Numbered from the stretch's first letter, positions 27,487-36,605 are shown. The stretch: DNA of 64,000 bases from Salibacterium aidingense DSM 18341 (GCF_000429685.1 NZ_KE386940.1:260113-324112); one strand, 5' to 3'. The notes: generated from the letters alone by a model not told the origin. Numbers and translations are program-made.

Positions 27487-27837
27487 CCTGCCCCATTCAG
27501 GGAAGTATAAGACATTACCTGGTGCAATATGTCTATTATAAACATATGGAAGACACAGGAGAGGAAAAGAGAAGATAAAATGTCTAATACTAAAATATAT
27601 AGGACAAAACACAAAAAGGAAGCCTGCAAAATGGCTCTTATTTTCGTTTAGGAAACATTTTCAAATTGATCCTGTCTCCAACACGCTGATTGTCAAACGA
27701 AAGCAACGTGCTGTAGTACTTCCTGAATTAACCAGTATCAAAAGAAAACCGGCCCTATAAGCTGAGCATATCCGGCGCATCATAAATAGGGAAAATGATA
27801 CAATGAATTCAGCTGCTTTACCGGAAGGAGTGGAAAA

Positions 27838-28371
27838 ATGAGTACAGAAACAAGAGTTGCTACGTTCGCAGGAGGATGTTTCTGGTGTATGGTCGGCCCA
27901 TTTCAAGAACTGGAAGGAGTAAAATCCGTGGTATCCGGCTATACCGGAGGACATACAAAAAACCCAACGTATGAAGAAGTTTGTTCAGATACGACCGGGC
28001 ATGTGGAAGCAATTCAGGTCGAGTATGATCCGAAGACCGTGCCGTATGACCAATTGCTGCAGGTGTTTTGGAAACAGATTGACCCCACCGATGCCGGCGG
28101 TCAATTTAACGACCGCGGAGAATCCTATCAGACCGCTGTCTTCTATCATGATGACGAACAAAAACAGAGGGCAGTACACGCCAGGGCAGAATTGGATAAG
28201 GACGGCCCATTTTCAGAACCAATCGTAACGCCGGTTCTTCCTGCTGCCACATTCTACCCGGCGGAAGAGTATCACCAGGATTACCATAAAAAAAATAAAT
28301 TCCACTACCAATTATATAAAAAAGGCTCAGGACGCGAAGGATTTATACAAACGTATTGGGGGGATCAATAA
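27838..28371 (+). CDS. msrA: Peptide methionine-S-sulfoxide reductase MsrA
   Basis: This 177-residue enzyme repairs the S form of oxidised methionine. The catalytic Cys is in '[13 protein letters not shown]'; '[22 protein letters not shown]' (in part: [16 protein letters not shown]) and '[11 protein letters not shown]' complete the active site. It has a strong ribosome site. Its stop overlaps the ATG of msrB by one base, so both halves of methionine repair are made together. Confidence 0.95.
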   Translation: MSTETRVATFAGGCFWCMVGPFQELEGVKSVVSGYTGGHTKNPTYEEVCSDTTGHVEAIQVEYDPKTVPYDQLLQVFWKQIDPTDAGGQFNDRGESYQTAVFYHDDEQKQRAVHARAELDKDGPFSEPIVTPVLPAATFYPAEEYHQDYHKKNKFHYQLYKKGSGREGFIQTYWGDQ

Positions 28372-28805
28372 TGGCCGAAAACAAGGAAGAATTGAAAAAA
28401 AGACTAACGCCGATTCAGTTTGAAGTGACACAGAAAAACGGAACAGAACGCCCCTTTCAAAATGAATACTGGGATTTGATGGAGGAAGGCTTATATATAG
28501 ATATTGTATCCGGGGAACCCCTTTTCTCGTCAAAGGAAAAATTTGAATCAAACTGCGGATGGCCGAGTTTCACAAAACCATTGAAAGAAGAAAAAGTAAC
28601 AGAACATCTCGATACCACGATGGGAATGCGGCGTACAGAAGTTCGGAGTAAAAACGCGGATTCTCATCTCGGCCACGTGTTTCCTGATGGTCCGCCTCCA
28701 GAAGGCATGCGCTACTGTATTAATTCTGCAGCCCTGAAATTTATCCCAAAGGATAAGCTGGAGGAAGAAGGTTACGGAGAGTTTCGGTCGCTTTTTGAAG
28801 ATTAA
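28371..28805 (+). CDS. msrB: Peptide methionine-R-sulfoxide reductase MsrB, zinc-free form
   Basis: This 144-residue enzyme reduces the R form of methionine sulfoxide. The catalytic Cys lies in '[11 protein letters not shown]', the conserved 'CGWPSF' is present, and 'SHLGHVF' precedes it. The two CxxC pairs that bind zinc in many MsrB proteins are replaced ('[10 protein letters not shown]'), so this is the zinc-free type. ATG 28371 overlaps the msrA stop codon (TAATG), with GGGGGGATC as ribosome site. Confidence 0.95.
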   Translation: MAENKEELKKRLTPIQFEVTQKNGTERPFQNEYWDLMEEGLYIDIVSGEPLFSSKEKFESNCGWPSFTKPLKEEKVTEHLDTTMGMRRTEVRSKNADSHLGHVFPDGPPPEGMRYCINSAALKFIPKDKLEEEGYGEFRSLFED

Positions 28806-28919
28806 CGTCTTTCAAATCTATGTTTATTTTTTATAGGGTAAGGGTAAAACTGTAAGTGAAAAGCAGATGTCAACGATTAAAAATGCGACAATTATTGCAG
28901 CGCAAAGGAGGCAAGGACG

Positions 28920-29354
28920 ATGGATAATAAAACAAAAGAGCTCATTGATGGACTAAATGAAGATCTCGCAAATGAATACGCCGCCATTATTATGTATAAC
29001 AACTATGCTGCTGTGGTGTCCGGGATGTACCGTCAGGTGTTAAAGCCTTTTTTTGAAGGAGAAGTGACGGACGAACAAAGGCACGCCCTTTATCTTGCGG
29101 AAAAAATAAAAACACTGGGTGGAGAACCCACCACGAAACCAGCGGATGTGAAGCAGACAGATGATGTAAAAACGATGCTTGAAGCTGCCAGAGATTCAGA
29201 AGAAGAAACAATATCGCGCTATAAAACACGGGCGAAGCAGGCAGATGATCTCGGCCTGATTGAACTGCAGATTAAGCTCGAAGATTTTATTGCGGATGAA
29301 ACAGGACACATGGAGGAATTACAGCGGCTGCTTTCTGATCCTAGAATGCAATAA
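28920..29354 (+). CDS. Ferritin-like (bacterioferritin-type) diiron protein
   Basis: This 144-residue four-helix protein has metal-ligand candidates placed as in bacterioferritin-like proteins: Glu in 'LANEYAA', Glu and His in 'GEVTDEQRHA', Glu in 'SEEETISRY', and 'DETGHMEEL'. It may store iron or act as a diiron oxidase or peroxide scavenger, which suits its position next to msrAB. It has an AAAGGAGG ribosome site and is followed by a terminator (29371-29395). Confidence 0.78.
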   Translation: MDNKTKELIDGLNEDLANEYAAIIMYNNYAAVVSGMYRQVLKPFFEGEVTDEQRHALYLAEKIKTLGGEPTTKPADVKQTDDVKTMLEAARDSEEETISRYKTRAKQADDLGLIELQIKLEDFIADETGHMEELQRLLSDPRMQ

Positions 29355-29370
29355 AAGGCGGGTTCCAAAA

Positions 29371-29395
29371 GGCTGTCCCCAAAAGGGCAGTCTTT
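29371..29395 (+). terminator. Terminator after the ferritin-like gene
   Basis: GGCTGTCCC pairs with GGGCAGTC (one G-U) around AAAA, followed by TTTTC. Confidence 0.75.
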
Positions 29396-29422
29396 TCTTA
29401 TAAAGAGTGAAAGGAAAGAAAC

Positions 29423-30304
29423 ATGGAAGATTCATTTAACATTGCAAACTATCGAAAGACGTATCAACTGCCGGAAGAAAAAGTGATACATACAGCAGAA
29501 TTTATTCCTTACAAAGGGTTTCACTTGTTTTTCCAAATGTTCAAACAACCGAATGAAGCAGAGTTGGTTTTATTTCTCCACGGCTTTTTTGATCATGCCG
29601 GCACCCACAGTGAGTGGATCCACTATTTAACGGATCAGGGATATCATGTAGCCGCTTTTGATCTCCCCGGGCACGGAAAATCAGGAGGCCCTTCCATAAA
29701 AAGGGAGTCGTTTCAGGAGTATAAGGAGGCTCTTTCCACCGTTCTTACTCACTTGAAAAAGACAGAAAGGGCGATCATCCATGGAATTGGACATAGCACC
29801 GGCGGGGCAGTACTTGCAGATTATTTATTATCTTACGACGACACAGTATTGCAAAAAGTAGCCCTTGTGTCTCCACTGATCCGTTCCAACCAGTGGTGGC
29901 TCTCCAAAATGGCGGCACCGATTATAGCGGTTTTTCAAAAAGAACTGCCGCGGACGTTCCGGGTTCACACCGGGGAGGCTTCTTTTATGGAAAGCATTAA
30001 ACAGGATCCCTTGGAAGGGAGAACAATACCGGTTTCATGGATTTATGCTATGTTTCAATGGGAAAAAGAATTAATGGAAAAAACGCCTTCTTTCAAACCG
30101 GTACAGATATTACAGGGGACCGAAGATCAAACGCTGGAATGGAAACATAATATGGAGGCTTATCATACCTTATTTCCTTATTCCAACAGGATTTTAATCG
30201 ATAACGGCCGACATCATCTCTTAAATGAACGAAAAGCACAGCGGGAAATGATTTATCGGCTTATCGTCAATTTTTTAAAAAATAAAGAAAACACAGCCCT
30301 GTAA
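29423..30304 (+). CDS. Alpha/beta hydrolase (lysophospholipase-like)
   Basis: This 293-residue cytoplasmic serine hydrolase has the oxyanion-hole strand 'LFLHGFFDHAGTHSEW', 'AFDLPGHGKSGG', the nucleophile elbow 'GIGHSTGGAV' with catalytic Ser, an Asp in 'QGTEDQTLEW', and a catalytic His in 'DNGRHHLLNE'. This is the monoacylglycerol-lipase/lysophospholipase layout. The physiological substrate is unknown. It ends at the bidirectional terminator at 30288-30317. Confidence 0.88.
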   Translation: MEDSFNIANYRKTYQLPEEKVIHTAEFIPYKGFHLFFQMFKQPNEAELVLFLHGFFDHAGTHSEWIHYLTDQGYHVAAFDLPGHGKSGGPSIKRESFQEYKEALSTVLTHLKKTERAIIHGIGHSTGGAVLADYLLSYDDTVLQKVALVSPLIRSNQWWLSKMAAPIIAVFQKELPRTFRVHTGEASFMESIKQDPLEGRTIPVSWIYAMFQWEKELMEKTPSFKPVQILQGTEDQTLEWKHNMEAYHTLFPYSNRILIDNGRHHLLNERKAQREMIYRLIVNFLKNKENTAL

Positions 30305-30317
30305 GAGGCTGTGTTTT
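30288..30317. terminator. Bidirectional terminator
   Basis: AAAACACAGCC (30288-30298) pairs perfectly with GGCTGTGTTTT (30307-30317). It overlaps the end of the hydrolase gene and lies two bases beyond the stop of the minus-strand small gene, so it serves both. Confidence 0.85.
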
Positions 30318-30318
30318 C

Positions 30319-30489
30319 CTAGTTATTCGCTGCACGGGGCTTTGTTTTCTGTTCTTCCACGTACACTTCTTTCGCTTTTTTCTCATCCAGCTTTTTTTCT
30401 ATCTCGTTTATAGCGGATGGATCACTTAAAAGCTCCTGTTTATTCTCGGCAATCAAATCTTCCATCGTCGAGCGCATAGGTTTCCTCAT
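30319..30489 (-). CDS. FbpB-family small basic protein
   Basis: A 56-codon gene that is easy to miss. It begins 'MRKPMRSTMEDLIAENKQEL', continues as a charged helix, and ends in 'KPRAANN'. That matches the Fur-regulated small protein family of B. subtilis FbpB, thought to help the small RNA FsrA silence iron-rich enzymes when iron is scarce. The ATG at 30489 has AAAGGATGG upstream. I see no convincing Fur box in the 277-base divergent gap (30490-30766), so regulation is uncertain. Confidence 0.75.
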   Translation of the reverse strand: MRKPMRSTMEDLIAENKQELLSDPSAINEIEKKLDEKKAKEVYVEEQKTKPRAANN

Positions 30490-30766
30490 ACTCCACCATC
30501 CTTTTTTGTATTCTCATCTCTCCATTTACCATTATAACGAATTTGTAAACATATTGAATGACAAAAATGTTACTATTTTTTGAATACTTTTAATTTGCAT
30601 AATTTAAATAGAAAGGAAAATTTGAATTCTTTCTTATACCGTTTATAATGGGAAGAAGACTGGTGAAGATTCGGCATTAAAATTCGAGGAATATTTCGCT
30701 TCCATTGGTGGTAATGAAATACTAAACGTTAGAATGCCAGAGCTATACGGAAAGGGGAATGAGATC

Positions 30767-31195
30767 ATGCAAGAGACACAACATCAAAAATCTTGTCGGG
30801 GAGTAAAAATTGGATTAATGGCAGGCGGAGCCGTGGCAGCTGCCGGATTGGCTGTGAACCGCCGAAGCAGGAATGCGATTGTTAATGGAACCAAGCGGAC
30901 AGCTTCTGCAATAAATGAAGCCAGTTCCTTTTTGACGGAAAATCGAGAAGAAATTATTACCAAGGTAAAATCAGCTTCTACCGAATTCTCACATTTGCTG
31001 CAGTCGGCTTCAAGCGATATTCAGGATATTTCCGAGCGTGCCAGCCATCTAAAGCAGACAACCTTATCTGCGAAATCAACAGCCGAACGAACAGCCAGAG
31101 ACATTAAAAGGTTACAACAGGAACAAACGGAGAAAAAGCAGTTAGAACAAGCGGATAACGTAGAAAAACTTCCCAACCGGGACCATTCCTTATAA
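30767..31195 (+). CDS. YtxH-like small protein with helical tail
   Basis: This 142-residue protein has a short hydrophobic segment near the N-terminus ('GLMAGGAVAAAGLAV') followed by 'NRRSRNAI' and a long, charged, heptad-like helix. The plan is that of YtxH/general-stress proteins anchored at the membrane, although the match is only by layout. ATG 30767 is chosen because AAAGGGG lies upstream; an ATG at 30734 lacks a site. A general-stress promoter was looked for and not found. Confidence 0.6.
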   Translation: MQETQHQKSCRGVKIGLMAGGAVAAAGLAVNRRSRNAIVNGTKRTASAINEASSFLTENREEIITKVKSASTEFSHLLQSASSDIQDISERASHLKQTTLSAKSTAERTARDIKRLQQEQTEKKQLEQADNVEKLPNRDHSL

Positions 31196-31222
31196 GTAAA
31201 AAAACCAGCCCTTTTTCTAAAG

Positions 31223-31254
31223 TGTACCCTTTGTAAAGGATATTTTAAGAAAAG
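31223..31254. mobile_element. Left terminal repeat of an IS3-type element
   Basis: TGTACCCTTTGTAAAGG and the following AT-rich bases are an imperfect inverted match to the sequence ending at 38013 (in reverse, TGTACCCTATAGAGTG...). The first eight bases are identical and about two thirds of the next 24 agree, including the ...TTTTAARAAAAG end. It lies just beyond the transposase C-terminal fragment, as expected for the 3' end of an IS. Confidence 0.6.
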
Positions 31255-31255
31255 A

Positions 31256-31381
31256 TTAGGCAGCGCTCAAAAGATGATTCCTGTATAAAGCAGGATTCAT
31301 CTTTTTTAGATTCCATTGTCCTTTTTCATGATTGTAGTATGTCATATAATTCATTACTTCTCGTTTGTCTTTACCCGATGT
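31256..31381 (-). pseudogene. C-terminal remnant of an IS3-family transposase (OrfB)
   Basis: The last 41 codons of a minus-strand open frame end in 'YMTYYNHEKGQWNLKKMNP' and 'YRNHLLSAA', the standard C-terminus of IS150/IS3-type OrfB transposases. Upstream, the frame loses similarity, and the DDE catalytic core is absent. It forms the left edge of the tct island; the matching N-terminal OrfA remnant lies at its right edge in the same orientation. Confidence 0.75.
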
Positions 31382-31629
31382 TTTACAAGAGGACGGTGGG
31401 AGACGCGGGCCTTGCGGCAGGAAGATCAGTAGGGAGCGCCGGATTATCCGAGTGACAGGGGGCTGTATGAGCGAAGAGGTTAACGCTGAGCTCATTCCGG
31501 GCGGCTGATCGATACCATTGGCGTCAAGAAGCTGGTATCGAAGGGCTATTTTATGAACTTCTATAAAAAGAAACATATCAGCGGACTCTGAATAATTTAA
31601 TGAAAACACAGAAAATTACTAAAAAATTA
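31382..31629. other. Gap between the IS remnant and the tct promoter
   Basis: No gene is supported here. The open frame on the minus strand continues but resembles nothing I know. Base composition shifts from GC-rich near 31390-31550 to AT-rich at 31600, marking the edge of the island. Confidence 0.4.
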
Positions 31630-31667
31630 TTGATAGATTAATACATATGATGTATATTCTAAACATC
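31630..31667 (+). promoter_or_regulatory. tct operon promoter with a putative GntR operator
   Basis: TTGATA (31630-31635) and TATATT (31653-31658) are 17 bases apart. An inverted repeat GATGT-N9-ACATC (31649-31667) overlaps the -10. The stretch 31643-31675 is nearly the same as 34981-35013, in front of the GntR gene, pointing to one regulator acting on both. Confidence 0.65.
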
Positions 31668-31804
31668 AACACAATTTTGGTGAATTGAAAGAAAAAGAGT
31701 GTTGAAGTGACTCGATATAATACTTTGAAAGGAGGGAAGTAATACAAAATTAAATTATTGAAGGGCATCGAAAATATTGTTCAAAATTACGAAGGAGGAT
31801 TAAG

Positions 31805-32875
31805 ATGCTAGAGGTTAAATTTTTGAAAAAAGGATCTGCAGCCTTGTTTTTGTTGGCACTTATATTTGTTATAGCTGCCTGTGGAAATCAACCTAGTAGT
31901 GAAGAAACTGGAGATACTGGCGGAGAAAATACTAGTAATGAAGAAGCTGGTGAGGCTGAAGGCAGTAATGATGGATCGGATTATCCAACTGAACAGATTG
32001 AAGTTTTAATAGGGTTTGATCCAGGTGGAGGAAGTGATCAGTTAGCTCAGGTGACACAACCTCACCTCAAAAATCATCTCGATGGTTCCTTTGTTAATGA
32101 ATACAAACCAGGCGCTTCGGGAGGAGTGGCTTGGACGGAATTAGCCAACAATATAGAAAGTGATGGATACACAATTTCTATTACAAATTCACCGCAGGTT
32201 TTAACGAATTATATGGTCAATCCAGAACTTCAATATAGTCTTTCTGATTTTGATCCTATTGCAAATGTTGTGACAGATCCAGCGATAATTGTGGTATCGG
32301 GTGATAGTGAATTTTCTAGTTACGAGGATTTCGCTAATTATTTAGAAGAAAACCCTGAAGGGCTTAATGTATCACACTCAGGTGTAGGAGGAGATGATTT
32401 CTTCTCGCTGCTTAGATGGAGCAGAGCAAGTAACCTGGATGTTGAGATGATTCCTTTTGATGGGGATGGACCATCCTGGCAAGCAGCTGCTGGAGGAGAC
32501 GTTGATGCCAGCTTCAACAATCTTGGTGTTGTTTATTCACAAATTCAAGAAGGTAATTTGAAAGCGCTTGCCGTAGCGAGTGATGAGAGAAGTGATATGT
32601 TACCGGATGTCCCGACTTTAAAAGAACTTGATGTAGATGTGGTGGCAGGATCTTCGCGTGGGTATTCTGCACCAAAAGGTATACCTGAAGAGGCAAAGAA
32701 AGAATTATATGACGCATTTGAACAGCTGCGTGAAGACGAGGAATTTAAGACTGCGCTAGAAGAAGCAGGACTGCCTATGAACATAATGACAGGAGAAGAA
32801 TATGCTGAATTTTTAGAACAAGAAGAAGAATCATCTTCAGAAATTTGGGAAGAAGTAAAAGGTGAATACGAGTAG
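31805..32875 (+). CDS. tctC: Tripartite tricarboxylate transporter, binding lipoprotein TctC
   Basis: This 356-residue exported protein captures an organic acid for the TctAB permease. It has a signal peptide with lipobox 'VIAACG' (Cys near residue 26), an acidic Ser/Glu/Gly-rich linker to about residue 60, then the TctC/Bug fold: 'IEVLIGFDPGGGSD', 'VVSGDSEF', 'MLPDVPTLKEL'. Bug-type proteins bind carboxylates through two water molecules; the ligand cannot be told from sequence. The ribosome site is AAGGAGG. Codon use is more AT-rich than in the flanking genes. Confidence 0.92.
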   Translation: MLEVKFLKKGSAALFLLALIFVIAACGNQPSSEETGDTGGENTSNEEAGEAEGSNDGSDYPTEQIEVLIGFDPGGGSDQLAQVTQPHLKNHLDGSFVNEYKPGASGGVAWTELANNIESDGYTISITNSPQVLTNYMVNPELQYSLSDFDPIANVVTDPAIIVVSGDSEFSSYEDFANYLEENPEGLNVSHSGVGGDDFFSLLRWSRASNLDVEMIPFDGDGPSWQAAAGGDVDASFNNLGVVYSQIQEGNLKALAVASDERSDMLPDVPTLKELDVDVVAGSSRGYSAPKGIPEEAKKELYDAFEQLREDEEFKTALEEAGLPMNIMTGEEYAEFLEQEEESSSEIWEEVKGEYE

Positions 32876-32950
32876 CTTTATATAAACCTAAGTGGGAAGA
32901 GGGTAATCTTCTTCCCTTTATCAATTAAACTCAGAAAGAGGTTTTGCGGA

Positions 32951-33388
32951 ATGTCAATTTTGATAAAACATACTTTGGTAAGTGGTTTAATTTTAACTTT
33001 AACTATTATGTTCTATATTGAATCACTAAAGTTTCCAGAATCAGCTGCCAGGTTACCTCAGATTACGATTGTGATCATAGCCTTACTGGCAATTGCTATG
33101 TTTATTGAAGCATATAAAAAACGCAACGATCAGGAGAAGGAAGAGGAAGAGAAAATAAATATTCAGCGGTTACTCGTTTTCGGAACATCAATTGCCGCTT
33201 ACATATTTCTAATAAACATTATTGGCTATTTGATTATTACTCCAATTTTTTGTTTCCTAATATTAATGTATTTTAAAGCTACAAATCTAATATTAGCTAT
33301 TATTCTTTCTTTAGGATTTACAGCTTTTATTCATGGAGTATTTATTATGTTTTTAAATATACCTGTCCCAATGGGAATTCTTTCATAG
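32951..33388 (+). CDS. tctB: Tripartite tricarboxylate transporter, small permease TctB
   Basis: This 145-residue protein has four predicted helices in two pairs, with a charged, Glu-rich loop in the middle ('RNDQEKEEEEK'). Size, topology and its place between tctC and tctA identify it, since TctB proteins vary widely in sequence. It partners TctA in the membrane. The ribosome site is AGAGG. Confidence 0.88.
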   Translation: MSILIKHTLVSGLILTLTIMFYIESLKFPESAARLPQITIVIIALLAIAMFIEAYKKRNDQEKEEEEKINIQRLLVFGTSIAAYIFLINIIGYLIITPIFCFLILMYFKATNLILAIILSLGFTAFIHGVFIMFLNIPVPMGILS

Positions 33389-33402
33389 AGAGGGGGATAT
33401 AA

Positions 33403-34911
33403 ATGAATGAACTTATGGTCGGTTTAACTAACGTTTTATCTCTTTCGACTTTACTAGCTTTAGCTGGAGGTATGATTTTAGGATTATTTGTCGGTTCAAT
33501 GCCGGGTTTGTCAGCATCCATGGCGGTTGCTATTCTTCTTCCTGTTACTTTTGAGATGGATCCGGCGACTGGTATCTCTATGTTGGCATCTTTGTACATG
33601 GGGGGACAGTATGGCGGGTCGATCCTGGCTATTTTAGTTCGAACACCTGGTACGCCTGCAGCGGCCGCAACTGTGCTGGATGGATATAAAATGACAGAAA
33701 GGGGCCAGGCTGGAAAAGCTTTGGGTACTTCTCTTGTATCATCCCTCATTGGCGGGGTAATAAGTGGTATTGTTCTTTTGACGGTTGCACCAGTGTTAGG
33801 GCAGCTGGCTCTTTCTATCGGAGCGGTGGAGTTATTTGCAATTGCTGTATTAGGACTAACAATTATCGCTTCTCTATCTGCCGGTTCCGTAATAAAAGGT
33901 CTTTTGTCAGGTTCGATTGGCTTGTTAATCTCCTTTGTCGGCATGGATCCGATTACAGGAACTCCACGGTTTGCCTTTGGCAATATGTATTTATTTGATG
34001 GAATATCTTTCGTTATTGCTCTGATCGGACTATTTTCGATCCCACAAGCGTTAAAATTGGTGGAGAGAAATAAGGAGATCGTTAAAGCAAGTGAATTTAA
34101 GGATAAAATGTTGCCGACCTGGAAAGAATTTAAGTCAATAAAGAATACAATAGCTGGGTCAAGTGTAATTGGAGTTTTGACTGGGCTGATTCCGGGGGCA
34201 GGCGGAGATACTGCCAGTTGGTTCAGCTACAATGAAACGAAGAGGTTTTCAAAACATAAAGAAAAGTTTGGTACAGGTTATTTGAAAGGTTTAGCCTCTC
34301 CAGAGGCGGCAAATAATGCTGTAGTCGGAGGGGCGCTCATTCCTACAATCACTTTAGGGATTCCTGGAAGTTCAACGACAGCTGTGCTGCTCGGGGGGCT
34401 GATGATTCATGGGATTATGCCTGGACCGACATTAATGACTGAGCATGCTGATGTAACATATACTTTACTATGGGCGGTGTTATTTTCCAGCGTATTCTTA
34501 TTTGTTTTGGGTCTTTTGTACACGAAGATTGCGGTAAGTGTAACAAAGATACCAGGAAAAGTGTTAGCGCCTGTGATTGTACTGTTGTGTGTGATTGGTA
34601 CTTTCGCAGTTAATAACAGTATGTTTGATGTCTACGTTATGTTTATATTTGGTATCGCCGGATATTTTATTGATAAATTAAATATACCGGTTGCCCCCTT
34701 AATAGTGGGAATGATTCTTGGAGCAATGTTAGATACAAGTTTAAATCAAGCGTTAAAGATAGGAGATGGAAGCTGGTTGATCTTTCTTAAAAATCCTGTT
34801 TCCGCAGTATTATTAATTATCGCTTTGATTTCAATCTTGCAATCAACACCAATATTTAGTAAATTCATGCGTTTATTCATTAGAAATAACAACCAATCTT
34901 TGAATCAGTAA
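33403..34911 (+). CDS. tctA: Tripartite tricarboxylate transporter, large permease TctA
   Basis: This 502-residue protein of about twelve helices forms the transport path. Conserved stretches include 'GSMPGLSASMAVAILLP', 'GGQYGGSILAIL', 'TGLIPGAGGDTASWFSYNETKR' (in part: LIPGAGGDTASWFSYNE) and 'IPGSSTTAVLLGGLMIHG'. The family uses the sodium or proton gradient. It follows tctB by 14 bases with a GAGAGGGGG site. After it comes a perfect 14-bp palindrome, GTAGACTAGTCTAC (34921-34934), without a T-run. Confidence 0.93.
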   Translation: MNELMVGLTNVLSLSTLLALAGGMILGLFVGSMPGLSASMAVAILLPVTFEMDPATGISMLASLYMGGQYGGSILAILVRTPGTPAAAATVLDGYKMTERGQAGKALGTSLVSSLIGGVISGIVLLTVAPVLGQLALSIGAVELFAIAVLGLTIIASLSAGSVIKGLLSGSIGLLISFVGMDPITGTPRFAFGNMYLFDGISFVIALIGLFSIPQALKLVERNKEIVKASEFKDKMLPTWKEFKSIKNTIAGSSVIGVLTGLIPGAGGDTASWFSYNETKRFSKHKEKFGTGYLKGLASPEAANNAVVGGALIPTITLGIPGSSTTAVLLGGLMIHGIMPGPTLMTEHADVTYTLLWAVLFSSVFLFVLGLLYTKIAVSVTKIPGKVLAPVIVLLCVIGTFAVNNSMFDVYVMFIFGIAGYFIDKLNIPVAPLIVGMILGAMLDTSLNQALKIGDGSWLIFLKNPVSAVLLIIALISILQSTPIFSKFMRLFIRNNNQSLNQ

Positions 34912-34968
34912 TTCAGGTAGGTAGACTAGTCTACGGGGCATCGGTCAGCCCGGTTATTAGCTAAGTGT

Positions 34969-35005
34969 TTGACATAAAATTCATATGATGTATAATTCAA
35001 ACAAC
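34969..35005 (+). promoter_or_regulatory. Promoter and putative operator of the GntR gene
   Basis: TTGACA (34969-34974) and TATAAT (34991-34996) are 16 bases apart. GATGT-N9-ACAAC (34987-35005) is a slightly imperfect version of the inverted repeat at the tct promoter, in the same position relative to the -10. This suggests autoregulation. Confidence 0.65.
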
Positions 35006-35026
35006 AACACATTTATGGTGGTGACT

Positions 35027-35707
35027 ATGTCTAAAATTCAATATCAAAAGCTTCTAAATGAAATAACAAGAAAAATTGAAGATAAAGAATGGACAGAGGG
35101 ATCTAAGATGCCCACAATAACAAAATTAGCTTCCCAATATAATATAGGTAATTCTACAGTCCGTGAGGTTTTTCGGACTTTAGAAACAAAAGGGTACGTC
35201 AGTATACAACAAGGGAGAGGTACATTTGTGAGTTATGATGGAACGTTACAATTTACAAACATTAGTCGTTCCTCATTCATAAAACTGCATAAATTAACAG
35301 AATTTCGCTCGATAATAGAACCTTCGTTTGCTGCTATGGCAGCAAAGCAGGCTTATATGGAAGAGATTGATAAGATTGTAGAATCAGCGAGAATAATGGC
35401 TGAATTGGCGGAGAATAACGAGATAACGAACGAGGAAGATTTACGCTTTCATAGGTTGATTGTTCAAGCAACGCATAATGAATATTCTATTAAAGTGTAT
35501 GAAAATTTACAGGAAGAGTTAAGACAAATGCGTGCTTTAACGAAAAAACCAGGAATGATTGAAAAAGCTGTCCACTATCATCAGATGATTTCTCAATCAA
35601 TTGCTAATCGTGATCCTTATAGTGCAGAAATGTACATGAAATCGCATATGGAGACTAATAGTGAGTTAGCAATTTATCAGCTAACCGATAACCCAAGTGA
35701 TTATTAA
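35027..35707 (+). CDS. GntR family regulator (FadR/FCD type)
   Basis: This 226-residue repressor-type protein has an N-terminal winged helix (residues about 6-70, 'LASQYNIGNSTVREVFRTLETKGYVSIQQGRGTFV', quoted in part: NIGNSTVREVFRTLETKG) and a C-terminal FCD helical domain with 'DLRFHRLIVQATHN' and 'HYHQMISQSIANRD', whose Asp and His residues often bind a metal that helps hold a carboxylate effector. It probably senses the acid imported by TctABC. ATG 35027 has GGTGGTGA upstream; upstream ATGs overlap the promoter. Confidence 0.88.
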   Translation: MSKIQYQKLLNEITRKIEDKEWTEGSKMPTITKLASQYNIGNSTVREVFRTLETKGYVSIQQGRGTFVSYDGTLQFTNISRSSFIKLHKLTEFRSIIEPSFAAMAAKQAYMEEIDKIVESARIMAELAENNEITNEEDLRFHRLIVQATHNEYSIKVYENLQEELRQMRALTKKPGMIEKAVHYHQMISQSIANRDPYSAEMYMKSHMETNSELAIYQLTDNPSDY

Positions 35708-35812
35708 ACATTAACCTTAGAAAAGATTTTTTGCTTTGGAACCTAAGGATTGTATGTGTTTTGGTTGGAAATTCGTTTAAAGAGTCTTTAAGGAAAATGA
35801 GGAGGAATCAAA

Positions 35813-36463
35813 GTGAAAATAGGTGTTATTCATGCAACATGTAATGCTGTACCATCGCTTAATAATGCTTTTAAGGAATTGGCTCCGGATGCAACTGTTG
35901 TAAATCTCGTAAATGAAAATCTGCAGCACTATTCCAACGAAATTGGTGGAATTGATGACAGAACACATCGGGACTATGCCAATCTTGCATTCATGGCACA
36001 GGGAGCGGGTGTAGATGCAATTATTGTTGCATGCACGGTTCTAACTCCGATTCTTGATGTGGTGAAACCGTTTATAACTGTTCCTATCATGGCGGTTGAC
36101 CGGCCTATGCTGGAAAATGCGGCAGGAAATTATGACAAAATAGGCGTGGTTGTAACAAATGAGCCATCCGGCCCGTTAACACGTTCTCAATTGGAGAACA
36201 TTGCAAAAGATAACGGTAAAGAAATTAAAATGGAGACAAAATCTATTCCGGAAGCCATGGCGGAGTTGAAAGCGGGAAATGAAGCTGAACATAACCGTCT
36301 TAACGCTCTTGCGGCGCAGGAATTGAAAGACAGCGGGTGTGAGGTGATTGTTTTTTCTCAGATAACACAGACAACCGCAGAAAAGGAAACAGGGATACTT
36401 GGGATTCCGACCTTGACAAGTCCAAAAGAAGCTGTAAAAGCAGTAATAAAACTAGTTAAATAG
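35813..36463 (+). CDS. Asp/Glu racemase superfamily protein, second Cys replaced
   Basis: This 216-residue protein has the two-domain racemase fold with 'IIVACTVLTP' (Cys74) in the first catalytic position. The second catalytic position, usually Cys, reads 'IVFSQIT' (Ser182). Superfamily members with one catalytic Cys, such as arylmalonate decarboxylase, are not two-base racemases, so this could be a decarboxylase, isomerase or lyase. Relatives are also called hydantoin racemases. The start is GTG with GAGGAGG upstream. It lies in the island between gntR and the dehydrogenase. Confidence 0.75.
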   Translation: MKIGVIHATCNAVPSLNNAFKELAPDATVVNLVNENLQHYSNEIGGIDDRTHRDYANLAFMAQGAGVDAIIVACTVLTPILDVVKPFITVPIMAVDRPMLENAAGNYDKIGVVVTNEPSGPLTRSQLENIAKDNGKEIKMETKSIPEAMAELKAGNEAEHNRLNALAAQELKDSGCEVIVFSQITQTTAEKETGILGIPTLTSPKEAVKAVIKLVK

Positions 36464-36605
36464 CCATCCATACAATATATGGTATAAACATAATTTATTG
36501 CATTGAAAGGTCGTCAGTAGGTTGGTCAGGGAAAAATAGTATCTAGTGTCATGGATGATGGAAATGAAACAGACACACTTAAAACAATAAACGGAGGAGA
36601 TAAGT

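Noticed and set aside
27541-27780. Short frames in the gap before msrA
   Set aside because: A 23-codon frame at about 27580 and a longer frame without a start codon were read through; neither has a convincing start or recognisable sequence.
30490-30766. General-stress (sigma-B) promoter for the YtxH-like gene
   Set aside because: A GTTTAT-like sequence near 30643 has no GGGTAT at the right distance.
34921-34934. Perfect 14-bp palindrome after tctA
   Set aside because: It has no T-run and is not repeated at the other operator sites, so no role is claimed beyond noting it.
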